Of a stretch of DNA of 64,000 nt, positions 62,620 through 64,000 are shown in pieces. The DNA comes from Rhinopithecus roxellana. Lineage: Eukaryota > Chordata > Mammalia > Primates > Cercopithecidae. The position numbers and the translations under genes were made by a program. The stretch is taken from positions 89,595,295 to 89,659,294 of the forward strand of contig NC_044560.1 in the NCBI RefSeq assembly GCF_007565055.1, given 5' to 3'. The notes beneath the pieces are model-generated. The model had not been told where the DNA came from, made no database searches, and worked only from the letters and a program-made list of their open reading frames with translations. Numbering within the stretch: position 1 is the stretch's first letter; each line of letters begins with the position of its first letter.

Positions 62620-63215
62620 AGATAGATCATCCACAAAAGCAGAGAAGAGGGGCCCGATGGAAACTGCCAACCTTGGGAATTGGACAGCTTCCCCTACACT
62701 GGGAATGGGGGACACATGAGATTCCTGGAACCACTGTTGGTTCCTCCTTGTTATGTGCTAGGCCACAACCAAAACACAGGTTTCCTTTCCCGGGATCCTC
62801 CTGGCTTAGCACGGTCTCTATCCTTCCAAGATGGCAGCAGTGTGTAGAGGGAAGGCAGTCTTGGAGCTCTCAGAGGCATTTGGGGTGCTGCCTTCCTGGT
62901 CCCCCTCTGTCCTGAATGCTTGCTTGCAAGCTTCTACCTGGTTCCCTGGCTGGGTCCATGGGCCAGTGATTTCTATCCTCCCTCTCCACCCCAGGGCTGC
63001 TCTTGGCTGCCCCCTTGCTATCAGGAGCCCCTACTGCAGCAAGACACAGATCAAATCTGTGGGAAGTTTGCTCCTTGTTAGGATAACATTTGACAAACTG
63101 CTTAAAGCATCCCCCAAATCCCCTCAATGTCTTTAGTGCTCTGAGACTGAATCTTCTAGTAAAGATGACATCCTTTTTAGATCTCTGCTCCCTGCTTGTC
63201 AGAAAGTTGTACTCT
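62620..63215. other. Unassigned unique sequence
   Basis: No repeat or gene recognised. Confidence 0.45.
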
Positions 63216-63217
63216 AT

Positions 63218-63513
63218 GGGCTAGGTACCGTGGTTCACGCCTGTAATCCCAGCACCTTAGGAGGACAAGATAAGGGGATCACTTGAGCCCAGAAGTTTGA
63301 GACCAGCCTGGGTAACATACTGGAGCCCCGTTTCTACAAAAATAAATAAATTAGCCAGGCGTAATGGTGCACTCCTGTAGTCCCAGCTACTCGGGAGACT
63401 GAGGCGGGAGGATGGCTTGAGCCCAGGAGGTCAAAGTTGCAGTGACCCGTGATTGCAACACTGCACTCCATCCTGAGTGACAGGGAGGGACCCTGTCTCA
63501 AAAAAAAAAAAAA
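63218..63513 (+). mobile_element. AluJ SINE
   Basis: Both monomers, from 'gggctaggtaccgtggttca' to a 14-A tail, with 'gcttgagcccaggaggtcaa' and other old-Alu wording. Flanks 'aaagttgtactcta' and 'aaagttgctttcta' look like a decayed duplication. Confidence 0.92.
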
Positions 63514-63519
63514 GTTGCT

Positions 63520-64000
63520 TTCTACATAGCACCAAAGAATGAACACTGCCCAGTGAATGATGATTTCAACTCCATCTCCTCAAAATGGTCCTGCACTTTA
63601 CAGAAGATCCTGCTTCGCTGAGTCCTTATAAGCGAGTGACATTGTCCAAGCGCATTGGGCTTCCCATTGGTTCCTCCCCAACAGCCACTGGCAAGTGGCC
63701 AGGCCCCAGAGATCCAGATGTGTCCTCTCCATCTGGTAAGTCCTGCCAGACATATGAAGGATGATTTCTCTTTATCCTTTTCTGCCAGGAGTGTCTGGTA
63801 ATCCCACTCCTTCTAAACAACCCTGAACATCCCTGCATTTCTGCCAGGCTCTCTAAGGCATTCCAAACTCAGGGCATGCTGTCTCCATCACTGTTGGTTT
63901 GTTTGGTGTCTTGTAATCCACGCACATTCTCATCTTCCCAAATGTCTTATGTGCAACCATAGGTGGAATTACATATGGACTCTTGGACTTGGGAATAATG
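63520..64000. other. Unassigned end of window
   Basis: No repeat or gene recognised up to the edge. Confidence 0.45.

Overview
This window is primate nuclear DNA and contains no protein-coding or structural RNA gene that I can support. Five insertions (the Alus at about 1.5, 2.45, 25.0 and 55.6 kb, plus a half-Alu inside the compound element at 42.4 kb) carry variants typical of the Old World monkey AluYR group: a 'ggctcaagcc' opening, 'actagc...gaggtgg' in the middle of the element, 'ggcgtaaacc', and 'gatccggcc' near the end. I therefore infer a cercopithecid such as a macaque, baboon or guenon. Most longer open frames start at TTG or GTG rather than ATG, lie inside Alu, MIR, L1 or simple repeats, or overlap open frames on the other strand. 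I treat them as non-coding.

Layout. 0-5 kb: three Alus, an MLT1-like LTR split by one of them, and repeat-free sequence with an unproven 176-codon ATG frame. 4.8-5.4 kb: a 29-bp minisatellite. 5.6-10.2 kb: MIR and L2 fossils, an AT-rich palindromic tandem repeat and an antisense L1M tail. 10.4-14.8 kb: an Alu with an internal 135-bp duplication, an MST LTR inside a MIR, an old L1M tail hit by an Alu and by a Tigger-like mini-transposon, and a TG repeat. 15-25 kb: MIRs, a THE1 solo LTR with intact target duplications, TG, CA and GAT microsatellites, and a run of four MIRs. 25-32 kb: an AluYR, a long antisense L2 fossil, a repeat-poor 0.8-kb block, a MIR split by an MLT1 LTR, an Alu and an L1M 3' end. 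32-46 kb: GC-richer and repeat-poor, with several AT-rich, homeodomain-motif-like islands that resemble conserved non-coding elements, separated by MIRs, Alus and a compound Alu. 46-53 kb: more of the same, with GATA and CCA microsatellites. 53.6-54.4 kb: a purine-rich tract running into a CpG island, the best candidate promoter in the window. 54.4-64 kb: MIR and L2 clusters, an AluYR with a 37-A run, AluJ elements, an L1P tail inside an L2, and a MER5A-like hAT remnant.

Interpretation. The window reads as an intergenic or intronic stretch near a regulated locus: one orphan CpG island plus several candidate enhancer islands in a background of old and lineage-specific retroelements. I found no undescribed biological system. 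The observations most worth checking are the CpG-island promoter, the candidate conserved elements, the 29-bp minisatellite and the unusual Alu structures. Repeat family names come from remembered consensus patterns, without any database search; coordinates are good to a few bases where target duplications are visible and to tens of bases for MIR and L2.
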